Origin: CALZFJ01 sp964459845
GTDB lineage: Bacteria; Bacteroidota; Bacteroidia; Bacteroidales; Muribaculaceae
Reading direction: 5' to 3'
Assembly (NCBI GenBank): GCA_964459845.1
Contig: CAYWOC010000006.1
Coordinates: forward strand, 1 to 64,000
DNA: 64,000 nt
Shown piece by piece: positions 34,212-43,657 of this stretch. How positions within the stretch are numbered: the stretch's first letter is position 1; the number at the start of each line of letters is the position of its first letter. Under the pieces are notes generated by a model. The model was not told the DNA's origin, made no database searches, and worked only from the letters and a program-made list of their open reading frames with translations. The translations under genes were made by a program, and so were the position numbers.

Positions 34212-36047
34212 ATGGATGACTTGAAGCGCAAAGCATTAGGTGTGCTAAAAAAATTCTATGGCTACACCTCTTTCTATCCTCTGCAATATGAAGCCATCGA
34301 GTGTGTGATGAATCATCGCGACGCACTCGTGCTTATGCCTACTGGCGGAGGAAAATCAATGTGTTTTCAGATTCCTGCACTGCTTCACGAAGGATGCGCT
34401 ATCGTAGTGTCGCCTCTGCTTGCTCTAATGAAAGATCAGGTCGATGCACTGCAATCAAATGGCATCCCCGCAGCATCCATCAACAGCACTCAGACCGAAT
34501 CAGACAACCGCGAAATAATTGAGCAGGTGTTTGCCGGACACATTAAGCTGCTTTATATCTCACCTGAGCGGTTGCTCTCCGAACTTGAAGTTTGGTCCAG
34601 CCATATGAAAATAAGCCTTATTGCAATCGACGAGGCTCATTGCATATCTCAATGGGGGCATGATTTCCGCCCCGAGTATTCTCAGCTTTCTATGCTTAAA
34701 GCTAAATTTCCCGACGTACCCATTATGGCTCTTACCGCCACTGCCGACCGTCTGACACGCGACGATATAGTTAAGCAGCTAAACATTCCAAATGCACGAC
34801 TGTTTCTTACCTCATTCGACCGCAAGAACATATCCCTGCGTGTCGTCCGCAATATGAGTGGCAAAGACAAAATCAGGGAGCTGACTCGTTTCATAGACAA
34901 GCACAACGGCGACAGCGGAATTATTTATTGCCTCAGCCGCAAGAATGTGGAGAATATGGCTGAAAAGCTGAAAAAACTTGGCTATAATGCCGCCGCATTC
35001 CATGCAGGGATGCCCACTTCTCAGAAAGAAGCTGTTCAAAGAGATTTTCTCAACGACGACATACAGATTATATGCGCAACCGTGGCTTTCGGAATGGGCA
35101 TAAATAAAAGCAATGTGCGATGGGTGGTTCACAGCAATATGCCCAAGAATATGGAATGTTACTATCAAGAAATCGGCCGTGCCGGACGCGACGGCCTTCC
35201 TGCCGATGCGCTGATGTTCTATTCTTTCGGCGATGTCGCCACACTTATGAGTTTTGCTAAAGATTCAGGTCAAGCACAGGTGAACATCGACAAATTGCGC
35301 CGTATGCAGCAATACGCCGAATCAAGCGTATGCCGTCGAAGAATACTGCTCAGCTACTTCAATGAAAGATATGAATGTGACTGCGGCAATTGCGACGTGT
35401 GCAACGACCCGCCAGAGCGCATCGACGGCACAATAATTTGCCAGATGGCTCTCAGTGCAATCGCCCGTGTGAAAGAGAGCGAGGGTGTCACTACAATAAT
35501 CGACATTTTGCGCGGTTCTCGAAGAATGGAGATTACAGCAAAAGGATATGACCGACTGAAGACCTATGGTGTGGGCAGGCAGCTTTCATTTGCCGCTTGG
35601 AATGCATATTTGCTGCAAATGTTGCAATTAGGATTGTTTGATATAGCCTACAACGATGGAAATCACCTAAAAATCACCGACTATGGATGGGACATTTTGC
35701 GCGGAAGAAGAACAGTGCAACTGTCGAAATTCTATTACGACAACCAGTATGCTAAGGCTTCGCCAAAGAAAGAAAAAGAGACGTCAGGCACATTGCCGAT
35801 GAATGTCGAGCCAGACAAGAAATTAATCGACATTCTTAAAGGTGTGAGATATACTATAGCCAAGAAGCAGGGAGTCCCGCCATATATCATTTTCAACGAC
35901 AAAGTGCTTGAAATCATAGCAGCCGAAAAGCCGGCTACTAAAGAGCAATTCAGCTCGCTATATGGAATCGGCGAGAAAAAGACCGAAATGTATTGGAAGC
36001 AGATAACTTCAGCAATCAAAGAATATATCCAGCAATCCGACAAATAA
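34212..36047 (+). CDS. recQ: ATP-dependent DNA helicase RecQ
   Basis: A 611-residue 3'-5' helicase of recombination and fork repair. Walker A is LMPTGGGKS (residues 41-49), motif II is DEAH, preceding CISQWGHDFRPEY (the aromatic-rich loop), and motif VI is QEIGRAGRDG. The zinc site has its cysteines in CRRR and CDCGNCDVC (near 385), then an RQC winged helix, and an HRDC domain ends the protein. It is 38 bases after the glycosylphosphotransferase gene and probably read with it, without functional link. Confidence 0.95.
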   Translation: MDDLKRKALGVLKKFYGYTSFYPLQYEAIECVMNHRDALVLMPTGGGKSMCFQIPALLHEGCAIVVSPLLALMKDQVDALQSNGIPAASINSTQTESDNREIIEQVFAGHIKLLYISPERLLSELEVWSSHMKISLIAIDEAHCISQWGHDFRPEYSQLSMLKAKFPDVPIMALTATADRLTRDDIVKQLNIPNARLFLTSFDRKNISLRVVRNMSGKDKIRELTRFIDKHNGDSGIIYCLSRKNVENMAEKLKKLGYNAAAFHAGMPTSQKEAVQRDFLNDDIQIICATVAFGMGINKSNVRWVVHSNMPKNMECYYQEIGRAGRDGLPADALMFYSFGDVATLMSFAKDSGQAQVNIDKLRRMQQYAESSVCRRRILLSYFNERYECDCGNCDVCNDPPERIDGTIICQMALSAIARVKESEGVTTIIDILRGSRRMEITAKGYDRLKTYGVGRQLSFAAWNAYLLQMLQLGLFDIAYNDGNHLKITDYGWDILRGRRTVQLSKFYYDNQYAKASPKKEKETSGTLPMNVEPDKKLIDILKGVRYTIAKKQGVPPYIIFNDKVLEIIAAEKPATKEQFSSLYGIGEKKTEMYWKQITSAIKEYIQQSDK

Positions 36048-36110
36048 TTTCATCTCGATATCACACCTCAGCACGACATAACACCGGGCTTCATGCCATG
36101 AGTGCAAAGC

Positions 36111-36986
36111 CTAACTGTTGCGATATTCTTGGGGAGTCATATTGGTGTAGGTGCGGAAATATCTGTTGAATGTGGTAGGTGTAGGGAAGCCAAGGGATGC
36201 TGCAATTTTGCTCACCGTGTCATTTGTACTCTTAAGTTGCGTCTTTGCATCCATTATTATCATGTTCATTATGATTTCCTGCGGAGTCATGCCTGTGGTC
36301 TTGCTTATCACGTTGCAAAAATGCGACAGCGTGAGATTCACCTCATGTGCATAGAATGAAATCTTATGCTCCTCACGATAATTTTCAAAAGCTAATTGCA
36401 GAAATTCCGACAAAATTGCATGGTCGCGTGTGGGAGTCTCCCGCTTGTTGATTACAAGATGATGGCTCAACGCCTCCGACAGACTATCCACAAATATTCC
36501 CATGATATTCGTAATAATCTGCTGCGACAGAATAGGCTTTGACATTCTTCCTGCACGGGCAAGTAACGACATAGCATCGGCATATATAGAACTCACTTCC
36601 GGCTCAAGTGTCAATACAGGATTTCTGAACAGAGGCATCATGAGTTTCGACATCCGCTTCATGAAATTTACATTCATCAGAAATTTGGATGAGAAGCCTA
36701 TAAAGCTTATTTGAGTATCGGGGCTAACCTCATGAATTTGGATAAATGTTCCAGGCATTACGACGACAAAATCCGAAGCCTTCACATCAAATTCCCATAA
36801 ATTGATTGAGCTTTTCACCCTACCTTGGTTCAAATAAGCAAATATACACGCTTGAATTTTGCACGGAAACTTAGTATAATTGTTCAAAATGTCAATATTC
36901 ACATTATCATATACTATGCAATCTATAGGCAAATCGAACATCGGAGTTTTCATCTGCTTCTCTTTCGCTAAAATATCTCCCACCAT
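36111..36986 (-). CDS. AraC-family transcriptional regulator
   Basis: A 291-residue regulator. The N-terminal 180 residues look like a cupin-type sensing domain; the C-terminal 100 residues carry two helix-turn-helix units (FYAHEVNLTLSHFCNVISKT and the following VSKIAASLGFPTPTTFNRYF) ending in the AraC tail TPQEYRNS. The ligand is unknown. It converges with recQ and has its own promoter motif at 37025-37032. The neighbouring nifJ is co-oriented, but nothing shows that it is the target. Confidence 0.88.
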   Translation of the reverse strand: MVGDILAKEKQMKTPMFDLPIDCIVYDNVNIDILNNYTKFPCKIQACIFAYLNQGRVKSSINLWEFDVKASDFVVVMPGTFIQIHEVSPDTQISFIGFSSKFLMNVNFMKRMSKLMMPLFRNPVLTLEPEVSSIYADAMSLLARAGRMSKPILSQQIITNIMGIFVDSLSEALSHHLVINKRETPTRDHAILSEFLQLAFENYREEHKISFYAHEVNLTLSHFCNVISKTTGMTPQEIIMNMIIMDAKTQLKSTNDTVSKIAASLGFPTPTTFNRYFRTYTNMTPQEYRNS

Positions 36987-37024
36987 CTTTTTACTGCAAA
37001 TTAGTTCTATATCTTAATTTATCG

Positions 37025-37032
37025 CAAAATTA
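37025..37032 (-). promoter_or_regulatory. TAATTTTG promoter motif upstream of the AraC gene
   Basis: A minus-strand TAnnTTTG match 38 bases before the ATG at 36986. Confidence 0.5.
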
Positions 37033-37165
37033 CAAAATTTTATCGTCATTATATAACAAATCTACGAATTTGTTCATACTCCATATTCACACCGATATCA
37101 TAGAATGTCACAAACGGCATTTTTAATTACACAAAATCGGCATTCATCACCTAATCAATCACAAA

Positions 37166-37244
37166 CAAAGATTGCGCAAACCAAATGCAGAAACGTCAAG
37201 CTTGCTTGAAAGTTTTTGCTTAGGTGCAGTCTATCTCATGCAAA
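37166..37244 (-). repeat. Intergenic repeat, copy 2
   Basis: A 79-base minus-strand stretch matching 75-154 (about 57 of 80 positions by hand). Its first bases (TTTGCA) merge with the U tract of the nifJ terminator, and it lies between nifJ and the AraC gene. Here the -7-like motifs have decayed (AATCTTTG instead of TATCTTTG). Confidence 0.6.
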
Positions 37245-37270
37245 AAAGGAGCGGCTCAAGCCGCTCCTTT
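37239..37270 (-). terminator. Rho-independent terminator of nifJ
   Basis: A perfect 12-bp stem (AAAGGAGCGGCT / AGCCGCTCCTTT) followed on the minus strand by further T residues, 30 bases after the nifJ stop codon. Confidence 0.92.
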
Positions 37271-37299
37271 CATATTAGTTGATAATCCCCAAAAATCTG

Positions 37300-40200
37300 T
37301 TACTTAACTGCATCTGGATCTTGTCCCCATTGCTGACGGGCAAGACGACGATAGTTATTATAACGCCACTGAGCATTCTCCTTAGCTGCTTGGAACAATT
37401 CCTCAGCCTCATTTGGATATTGCTTCATAACCGACGCATAGCGAACCTCTCCTTTCAAGAATGTCTCGAAATTATCCCAATTTGGTTCTTTGCTGTCGAG
37501 TGTGAATGGGTTCTTGCCCTCTTTCTCAAGTTCAGGGTTATAACGCCACAAGTGCCAGTAACCACATTCCACAGCTCTTGCCTCTTCTGCCTGAGCTTTA
37601 CCCATACCAGCTTTCAGACCGTGGTTGATACATGGAGCATAAGCGATTATGATTGAAGGTCCATCATAAGCCTCTGCTTCACGGATTGTCTTCAATGTTT
37701 GAGCATTGTCAGCGCCCATAGCCACTTGAGCCGCATATACATAGCCGTAGGTCGATGCGATAAGTCCAAGGTCTTTCTTGCGGATGCGCTTTCCTGATGC
37801 AGCAAACTTAGCGATTGCGCCAAGAGGAGTAGCTTTAGATGCCTGACCACCAGTATTAGAATATACCTCAGTATCAAGTACAAGAATATTGACATTCTTG
37901 CCAGATGCAAGCACATGGTCAAGACCGCCGAATCCTATATCATAAGATGCACCGTCGCCACCGATTATCCATTGCGAGCGTTTTACCAGATAGTGGCTAA
38001 GCTCTTTTATCTTCTTGCAGATCGGATTCTCGCAATTATCTACCATTGCAGTAATCTTGTCGGCAATTTCACGGCTCTTTTCTGCGTCATCTTTGTTTTC
38101 AAGCCATTGGTTGAACAGTTCTTTCGTCTCAGCCGAAGTGCAGTCACAAGCTACAGCTTCCTTGATGTAATTTTCAAGGCGTGCGCGCATCTTGTCGTTT
38201 GCAAGAACCATACCGAAACCAAATTCGCAGAAATCTTCAAACAATGAGTTTGCCCATGCAGGTCCATGACCTTTCTCATTAGTTGTATATGGAGTTGATG
38301 GAACTGAGCCAGAATAGATTGAGCTACATCCTGTAGCATTTGCCACCATCTGACGGTCTCCGAACAACTGAGAAATCAACTTGACATATGGAGTTTCCCC
38401 ACATCCCGAACATGCACCAGAGAACTCAAACAATGGAGTCGCAAACTGCGAGTTCTTCACATTCGACTTGACATCTACAAGATTTTGCTTGCTTGTAACG
38501 TGTTCTACGCAGTATGTCCACTTGTCTTGTGAACCAAGCTCAGCTTGAAGTGGCTTCATTTCAAGAGCTTTCACGCCCTTCTTGCCAGGACAAACATCGA
38601 CACAGTTGCCACAACCCAAGCAGTCGAGATCATCAACAACTTGTGCAAATTGCATACCAGCAAATGCCTTGCCTATAGCTGGAAGCGTCTCACCATCCTT
38701 GAATGGAGATGCTGCCACTTCTTCAGCAGTAAGGACGAATGGACGAATAGCTGCATGAGGACAAACGTATGCACACTTGTTGCATTGGATACAATTCTCA
38801 GCAATCCATTCTGGGACGAATGTTGATACTCCACGCTTCTCGAATTTTGCGGTACCGGGTTGCCATGTTCCATCAGGATTCTTTGTGAATGCCGATACCG
38901 GAAGCAAGTCACCATCTTGTGCATTGATTGGGCGGACAACATCGTGGATAAATGTAGGCACATTATTATCGACGTGTGCAACGACCTCAAGATTTAACCA
39001 TGCTGGATCTATTTCAAGTTTCTTGTACTCGCCACCACGATCTACTGCCGCATAGTTCTTATTCACGACATCCTCACCCTTCTTACCATAAGACTTAACG
39101 ATGAATTTCTTCATCTGCTCTACAGCGAGATCCACTGGGATAACTTCTGTGATACGGAAGAATGCTGATTGAAGAATTGTGTTTGTGCGGTTGCCGAGAC
39201 CTATCTCTTGTGCAATCTTTGTTGCATTGATATAATATACATTAATGTTGTTGTCGGCAAAGTATTTCTTAACCTTGTTTGGCAAGTTCTTTGCGAGTTC
39301 TTCACCCTCCCATATTGTATTCAAGAGGAATGTACCGTTCTTTTGAAGACCGCGGGTCACATCATACATATGAAGATATGCCTGAACGTGGCAAGCCACA
39401 AAGTTTGGTGTTGTCACCAAGTATGTTGAGTGGATTGGCTCGTCACCGAAACGCAAGTGTGAGCAAGTGAAACCGCCCGACTTCTTTGAGTCGTAAGAGA
39501 AATATGCTTGGCAATACTTATCGGTATTCTCTCCGATAATCTTCACCGAATTCTTGTTTGCACCAACAGTACCATCAGCACCAAGACCATAGAACTTAGC
39601 TTGGAACATTCCTTTGCCGCCAAGTGCCACCTCTTCTTTCTGTGGAAGAGAAGTGAATGTAACATCATCATTGATACCAAGAGTGAAGTTGTTCTTTGGC
39701 ATTGGCAATGCAAGGTTCTCATATACTGAAAGGATTTGAGCCGGAGTTGTATCCTTAGATCCCAAGCCATAGCGACCACCGACAATGAGAGGGGCATTCT
39801 CTGTGCCGTAGAAGCATTCTTTAACATCAAGATACAATGGTTCGCCATTTGCTCCAGGCTCTTTTGTACGGTCAAGCACTGCAATACGCTTTGCTGTTGC
39901 AGGAACTGCTGCAAGGAAGTGCTTAGCCGAGAATGGACGATACAAGTGAACAGCCACAAGACCTACCTTTTCACCCTTTTCGGTCAAATAGTCGATTGTC
40001 TCGCGGATAGCCTCAGTTGCAGAACCCATAGCTATAATCACACGTTCTGCATCTGGTGCGCCGTAGTAATCAAACAAGCCATATTTGCGGCCAGTGATTT
40101 CGGCAATCTTGTTCATATATTCTTCTACGATGCCAGGAACTGCATTGTAGTATTCATTGCTTGATTCACGGTGCTGGAAGAAAACATCCGGGTTTTCTGC

Positions 40201-40860
40201 TGTTCCACGAGTGACTGGACGGTCAGGGCATAGAGCGCGGCTGCGGAAATCCGCAAGAGCCTCTTTGTCGATAAGCGGAGCCAAGTCCTCAGCTTCGATA
40301 GCCTCAATCTTTTGGATTTCGTGTGATGTGCGGAATCCGTCGAAGAAGTTCACAAATGGCACTTTTGCCTTTATTGTCGATAGGTGAGCTACACCCGCCA
40401 AGTCCATAACTTCTTGCACGGAGCCTTCGCATAGCATCGCAAAACCTGTTTGGCGAGTTGACATCACGTCTTGATGGTCGCCGAATATACACAATGCATG
40501 TGATGCAAGAGTACGTGCCGAAACGTGGAATACGCATGGCAGCAATTCTCCTGCTATCTTATACATATTAGGAATCATCAATAACAAACCTTGAGAAGCT
40601 GTGTAGGTTGTGGTGAGGGCTCCAGCTTGCAATGATCCGTGTACTGCACCAGCAGCACCTCCTTCAGATTGCATTTCTTGAACCAAAACAGTTTCTCCGA
40701 AAATGTTTTTTCTGCCAGCAGCAGCCCACTCATCTACGTGTTCTGCCATTGTTGACGATGGGGTAATAGGATAGATTGCAGCTACTTCGGTGAACATATA
40801 GCTCACATGGGCAGCAGCTTGGTTACCGTCACACGTCATGAATTTCTTTTCTTTACCCAT
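37300..40860 (-). CDS. nifJ: Pyruvate:ferredoxin (flavodoxin) oxidoreductase
   Basis: A single-chain enzyme of 1186 residues with all domains in the usual order: an N-terminal pyruvate-binding domain (YPITPSSTMAE), the gamma domain, a two-[4Fe-4S] ferredoxin-type segment (CIQCNKCAYVCPHA and CLGCGNCVDVCPGKKG), and a C-terminal ThDP domain (FSGACSGCGETPY, GDGASYDIGFGG). It oxidises pyruvate to acetyl-CoA and CO2 while reducing ferredoxin, under anaerobic conditions. Acetyl-CoA then goes to pta-ackA. ATG 40860 is preferred to the in-frame TTG six bases upstream. It is monocistronic with a strong terminator. Confidence 0.97.
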   Translation of the reverse strand: MGKEKKFMTCDGNQAAAHVSYMFTEVAAIYPITPSSTMAEHVDEWAAAGRKNIFGETVLVQEMQSEGGAAGAVHGSLQAGALTTTYTASQGLLLMIPNMYKIAGELLPCVFHVSARTLASHALCIFGDHQDVMSTRQTGFAMLCEGSVQEVMDLAGVAHLSTIKAKVPFVNFFDGFRTSHEIQKIEAIEAEDLAPLIDKEALADFRSRALCPDRPVTRGTAENPDVFFQHRESSNEYYNAVPGIVEEYMNKIAEITGRKYGLFDYYGAPDAERVIIAMGSATEAIRETIDYLTEKGEKVGLVAVHLYRPFSAKHFLAAVPATAKRIAVLDRTKEPGANGEPLYLDVKECFYGTENAPLIVGGRYGLGSKDTTPAQILSVYENLALPMPKNNFTLGINDDVTFTSLPQKEEVALGGKGMFQAKFYGLGADGTVGANKNSVKIIGENTDKYCQAYFSYDSKKSGGFTCSHLRFGDEPIHSTYLVTTPNFVACHVQAYLHMYDVTRGLQKNGTFLLNTIWEGEELAKNLPNKVKKYFADNNINVYYINATKIAQEIGLGNRTNTILQSAFFRITEVIPVDLAVEQMKKFIVKSYGKKGEDVVNKNYAAVDRGGEYKKLEIDPAWLNLEVVAHVDNNVPTFIHDVVRPINAQDGDLLPVSAFTKNPDGTWQPGTAKFEKRGVSTFVPEWIAENCIQCNKCAYVCPHAAIRPFVLTAEEVAASPFKDGETLPAIGKAFAGMQFAQVVDDLDCLGCGNCVDVCPGKKGVKALEMKPLQAELGSQDKWTYCVEHVTSKQNLVDVKSNVKNSQFATPLFEFSGACSGCGETPYVKLISQLFGDRQMVANATGCSSIYSGSVPSTPYTTNEKGHGPAWANSLFEDFCEFGFGMVLANDKMRARLENYIKEAVACDCTSAETKELFNQWLENKDDAEKSREIADKITAMVDNCENPICKKIKELSHYLVKRSQWIIGGDGASYDIGFGGLDHVLASGKNVNILVLDTEVYSNTGGQASKATPLGAIAKFAASGKRIRKKDLGLIASTYGYVYAAQVAMGADNAQTLKTIREAEAYDGPSIIIAYAPCINHGLKAGMGKAQAEEARAVECGYWHLWRYNPELEKEGKNPFTLDSKEPNWDNFETFLKGEVRYASVMKQYPNEAEELFQAAKENAQWRYNNYRRLARQQWGQDPDAVK

Positions 40861-40975
40861 AATCAATTATCAATTAAAATAAAAAATTTCCAAATACCAT
40901 AATAGTGCTTGCACACATATAAAATATCTGTGCGAAGTTACTAAATTTAATCCGAACCTCAAAAATTATTGTATC

Positions 40976-42220
40976 CTAATTTTCCGCCTCAGGTCCGTAA
41001 TACAAGCGTGTCTCGTTCTCAGGTCGGAATATGCTTCCTGCCACACGCTTTATGTCTTGATTTTCAAGGTTGCGATATTTTTCCACCTCGTTGTTTATGT
41101 CCCGAGCATTGCCGAGCAATTCATGATAGCACAGCTTGGAAGCCTTCTCGCTGTAGCTGATATTCTCAAAGCATTCTTTCGACTCATATTTGTTCACAAA
41201 CTTTTCCACCTCATATTGGCTCACACCATCTGACACCAGTTTGCACAGTTCATCTTCTATAATCGCATTGGCTTCATCAAATTTAACATCAGGGCGCAGA
41301 CGACCCCGCACTATCATAAGCCCAGGGTCGATAGACCCCCAGATTGAAGCGTCGAGGTCGATAAAAGCATCGGTCTTCATAAGCACATTTTGGAAGAAGC
41401 GCGCTGAATTTCCATTTGCAAGAATATCGCTTATTATATCGCTTGCATAGTAGTTGGCATCACGTCTTCCGCACATGTGATAAGCTTTCATTATCAGGTT
41501 ATGTGGCACATCTCTGTTCACCTCTACTTTGCGCAGCTCCATCTGCTCGGGTTCTGCCTGAATGTTGCGCATTTTCACTGCACGTCGCGGTATCTGCGAC
41601 ATCCACTTCTCGGTCAGGTCCACGGCATCATCGAAAGTCATATTTCCTGCCACACATAGTATCGCATTGTTCGGTGCATAATGGCTGTAAAAGAAATCTC
41701 TAACAGCATCAATGGTGACGTTCTCAATATCTTCCACGCGTTCTCCTATCACTGGCCATCGGTAAGGATGCTGGCGAAACGCTGTCGCCCTCAATATATG
41801 CCCCACATCACCGTATGGCACATTTAAACAACGCTGTTTAAACTCCTCTATAACCACACTTTTCTGAGCATCGAGACTTTTCTGAGAAAATGCGAGCTGG
41901 TTCATCCTGTCACTCTCAAGCCAAAATGCAGTTTCCACATTGTGAGCAGGGAGTATTTCATAAAAATTCGTTATGTCGTCGCTCGTCCATGCGTTGCTCT
42001 CACCGCCAGCCATCTGAAGTCGGGTATCAAAATCCGGTATATGCTGCGATCCGCCAAACATAAGGTGTTCAAACAGATGAGCGAACCCCGTCTGTCCATG
42101 CACCTCATCGCGAGAGCCTACATCATACAGCAAGTTTAACGCTACCATTTGCGTGGTAGCGTCATAGTGATGAACGAGCCGCAACCCGTTATCCAGTATG
42201 TGAGTATTGACTTCTATCAT
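40976..42220 (-). CDS. M16-family zinc metallopeptidase
   Basis: A 414-residue peptidase of the pitrilysin/processing-peptidase family. The zinc motif HLFEHLMF (HxxEH) is near residue 48, with the distal glutamate about 76 residues further in a VIEEFKQR segment. No signal peptide is seen, so it is probably cytoplasmic. It lacks an obvious second catalytic half and resembles the single-domain active subunit, which usually pairs with an inactive partner; none is adjacent. It follows the cyclophilin gene by 25 bases. Confidence 0.9.
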   Translation of the reverse strand: MIEVNTHILDNGLRLVHHYDATTQMVALNLLYDVGSRDEVHGQTGFAHLFEHLMFGGSQHIPDFDTRLQMAGGESNAWTSDDITNFYEILPAHNVETAFWLESDRMNQLAFSQKSLDAQKSVVIEEFKQRCLNVPYGDVGHILRATAFRQHPYRWPVIGERVEDIENVTIDAVRDFFYSHYAPNNAILCVAGNMTFDDAVDLTEKWMSQIPRRAVKMRNIQAEPEQMELRKVEVNRDVPHNLIMKAYHMCGRRDANYYASDIISDILANGNSARFFQNVLMKTDAFIDLDASIWGSIDPGLMIVRGRLRPDVKFDEANAIIEDELCKLVSDGVSQYEVEKFVNKYESKECFENISYSEKASKLCYHELLGNARDINNEVEKYRNLENQDIKRVAGSIFRPENETRLYYGPEAEN

Positions 42221-42245
42221 ATAATAAAAAACTTTCTCCTTGATG

Positions 42246-43124
42246 CTATTTCAGCACCTTCATCGAAATTATCTTGACATCTTCCTTCGGACGGTCGGCA
42301 CGACCAGTTTCAACATTCTCAATCTTCTCGACCACATCCATTCCTTTCACGACTTCTCCGAATACAGTGTATTGTCCATCGAGATGCGGTGCGCCGCCCA
42401 CAGTGGTATAAGCCTTTTTCTGCTCATCGGTGAATTTCACCGGATTCTTTGCCACTTCAACCTCTGTCTGTGCCACAAGCTCGTCTTGAAGTTTCTTCAG
42501 CCCGGCCGTGTCATTAGCCATCCGCATCTTCATCACCTCTTTGCGATGTGGTGCCACCAGCCCTTCAAACACCTGTTGCTTCTTCATGTCGTTCATTCGA
42601 AGCTCCATTTGCTGAATCATAGCCTCATTCATCTTCTTTCCAGTCACTATATAAAACTGCGAGCCAGATGATCGCCGTTCAGGATTCACATTGTCGCCAG
42701 TCCTTGCAGCAGCAAGCGCGCCACGCTTGTGGAAAAATTTAGGATACACTATTTCGGCCTCTATCGTATAGCCGGGATCTCCCGTTCCGAGCATCTGTCC
42801 CGGTGCGGCATTCTTTGAGTTGCCATCACCTGTCTGTATCATAAAGTTCTTTATGACACGGTGGAACAGCACTCCGTCATAGTAGCCCTCGTTCACGAGT
42901 TTTACAATATTATCGCGATGCTTTGGAGTCTCATTATATAATTCTATTACTATTTCACCGAGAGAGGTTTCTATTTGCACCTTGGTGCGGGCATTGTCTG
43001 TTGTTTCCATATCAGAATTAGCTTTCGTGGCATTCTCATTTCTGCTCTTGTTAGAGCCGTTGGCTGAACCGCACGAAGCCATAGCCAGCACAGCCACCAA
43101 GAAAATCCAAAAAGTTTTTTTCAT
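42246..43124 (-). CDS. Cyclophilin-type peptidyl-prolyl isomerase lipoprotein
   Basis: A 292-residue exported isomerase. From ATG 43124 the signal MKKTFWIFLVAVLAMASCGS ends in a lipobox. The cyclophilin fold starts near residue 50 (VQIETSLGEIVIELY) and has FHRVIKNFMIQTGDG, RSSGSQFYIVTG and the terminal YTVFGEVVKGMDVVEKI. A helical insert of about 70 residues (from KKMNEAMIQQ to KFTDEQKKAY) splits the domain, as in several Bacteroidetes homologues; it may be a substrate-binding arm. It is the middle gene of a three-gene run. Confidence 0.9.
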   Translation of the reverse strand: MKKTFWIFLVAVLAMASCGSANGSNKSRNENATKANSDMETTDNARTKVQIETSLGEIVIELYNETPKHRDNIVKLVNEGYYDGVLFHRVIKNFMIQTGDGNSKNAAPGQMLGTGDPGYTIEAEIVYPKFFHKRGALAAARTGDNVNPERRSSGSQFYIVTGKKMNEAMIQQMELRMNDMKKQQVFEGLVAPHRKEVMKMRMANDTAGLKKLQDELVAQTEVEVAKNPVKFTDEQKKAYTTVGGAPHLDGQYTVFGEVVKGMDVVEKIENVETGRADRPKEDVKIISMKVLK

Positions 43125-43140
43125 AAATATTTTGTCATCG

Positions 43141-43518
43141 TTAAATTCCCAATGCAGGATACAAGCGCTTGTATATGCGACGGAAATTGTCGTCTTTTGC
43201 ACTGAGTTCTGCCGCATGAGCCTTATAGTCGCTGCCCCATAGGCTTGCTATCAAATCGGGCAAGTAGCAGTGTTCACGGTCCTTGTCGATTGCCGCTTTC
43301 ACGAGCTTGTCGATAGCTCCAGCATATTTTTCGGCATCTATTGCATGCAGATAGCGAGCAGTGCTTGCCACAAACTGACCGTTGGAATCTACCGTAATCA
43401 TATTATCGACCAATTCCGACATAATTTCATCTATCGAATCAATATTGTTCGCGATGTATTCATACGTCAATAATCCATTTGGGTCTCTGCTTAATTTCTT
43501 TTTTAATTCTTCGTTCAT
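43141..43518 (-). CDS. Conserved hypothetical protein, 125 residues
   Basis: I do not recognise the family. The protein is soluble, mostly helical and acidic, with no signal or membrane segment and no metal or nucleotide motif. ATG 43518 (MNEELKKKL) is the natural start; the extra 23 residues upstream would extend across the promoter motif region. It precedes the cyclophilin by 16 bases and is read with it and the M16 peptidase. Confidence 0.65.
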   Translation of the reverse strand: MNEELKKKLSRDPNGLLTYEYIANNIDSIDEIMSELVDNMITVDSNGQFVASTARYLHAIDAEKYAGAIDKLVKAAIDKDREHCYLPDLIASLWGSDYKAHAAELSAKDDNFRRIYKRLYPALGI

Positions 43519-43564
43519 CTTTGTTTTTTGTTGAATGGAAAAACTCTTTCTGAGAAATAATTGG

Positions 43565-43572
43565 CAAATATA
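43565..43572 (-). promoter_or_regulatory. TATATTTG promoter motif for the three-gene minus-strand run
   Basis: Minus-strand TATATTTG, 46 bases before ATG 43518. It is divergent from the plus-strand promoter at 43594-43624. Confidence 0.5.
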
Positions 43573-43593
43573 CGATTTTTTGGGCAAACATTG

Positions 43594-43624
43594 TTGCTAT
43601 TGCCGACAATCTTTACTATATTTG
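43594..43624 (+). promoter_or_regulatory. Promoter of the cytidylate-kinase-like gene
   Basis: TTG (43594-43596), 20 bases, then TATATTTG (43617-43624). It would start transcription about 27 bases before ATG 43658. Confidence 0.6.
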
Positions 43625-43657
43625 AGCATATTTTTTCAACTTAACACCCAACTTGAG

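Larger units (their letters stand above)
36987..37299. other. Intergenic region between the AraC gene and nifJ
   Basis: A gap of 313 bases with no gene. It holds the AraC promoter motif (37025-37032), the second copy of the roughly 80-base repeat (37166-37244) and, directly next to that, the nifJ terminator (37245-37270). The rest (37040-37160) is AT-rich with nothing I recognise. Confidence 0.6.

Noticed and set aside
37025..37160. A tRNA or CRISPR remnant in the AraC-nifJ gap
   Set aside because: No cloverleaf pairing, CCA end or regularly spaced repeats were found there or in other gaps.
43535..43657. An upstream ATG extending the cytidylate-kinase-like protein by 41 residues
   Set aside because: A promoter with TTG-N20-TATATTTG lies between this ATG and ATG 43658, and the extra residues are unlike the family.
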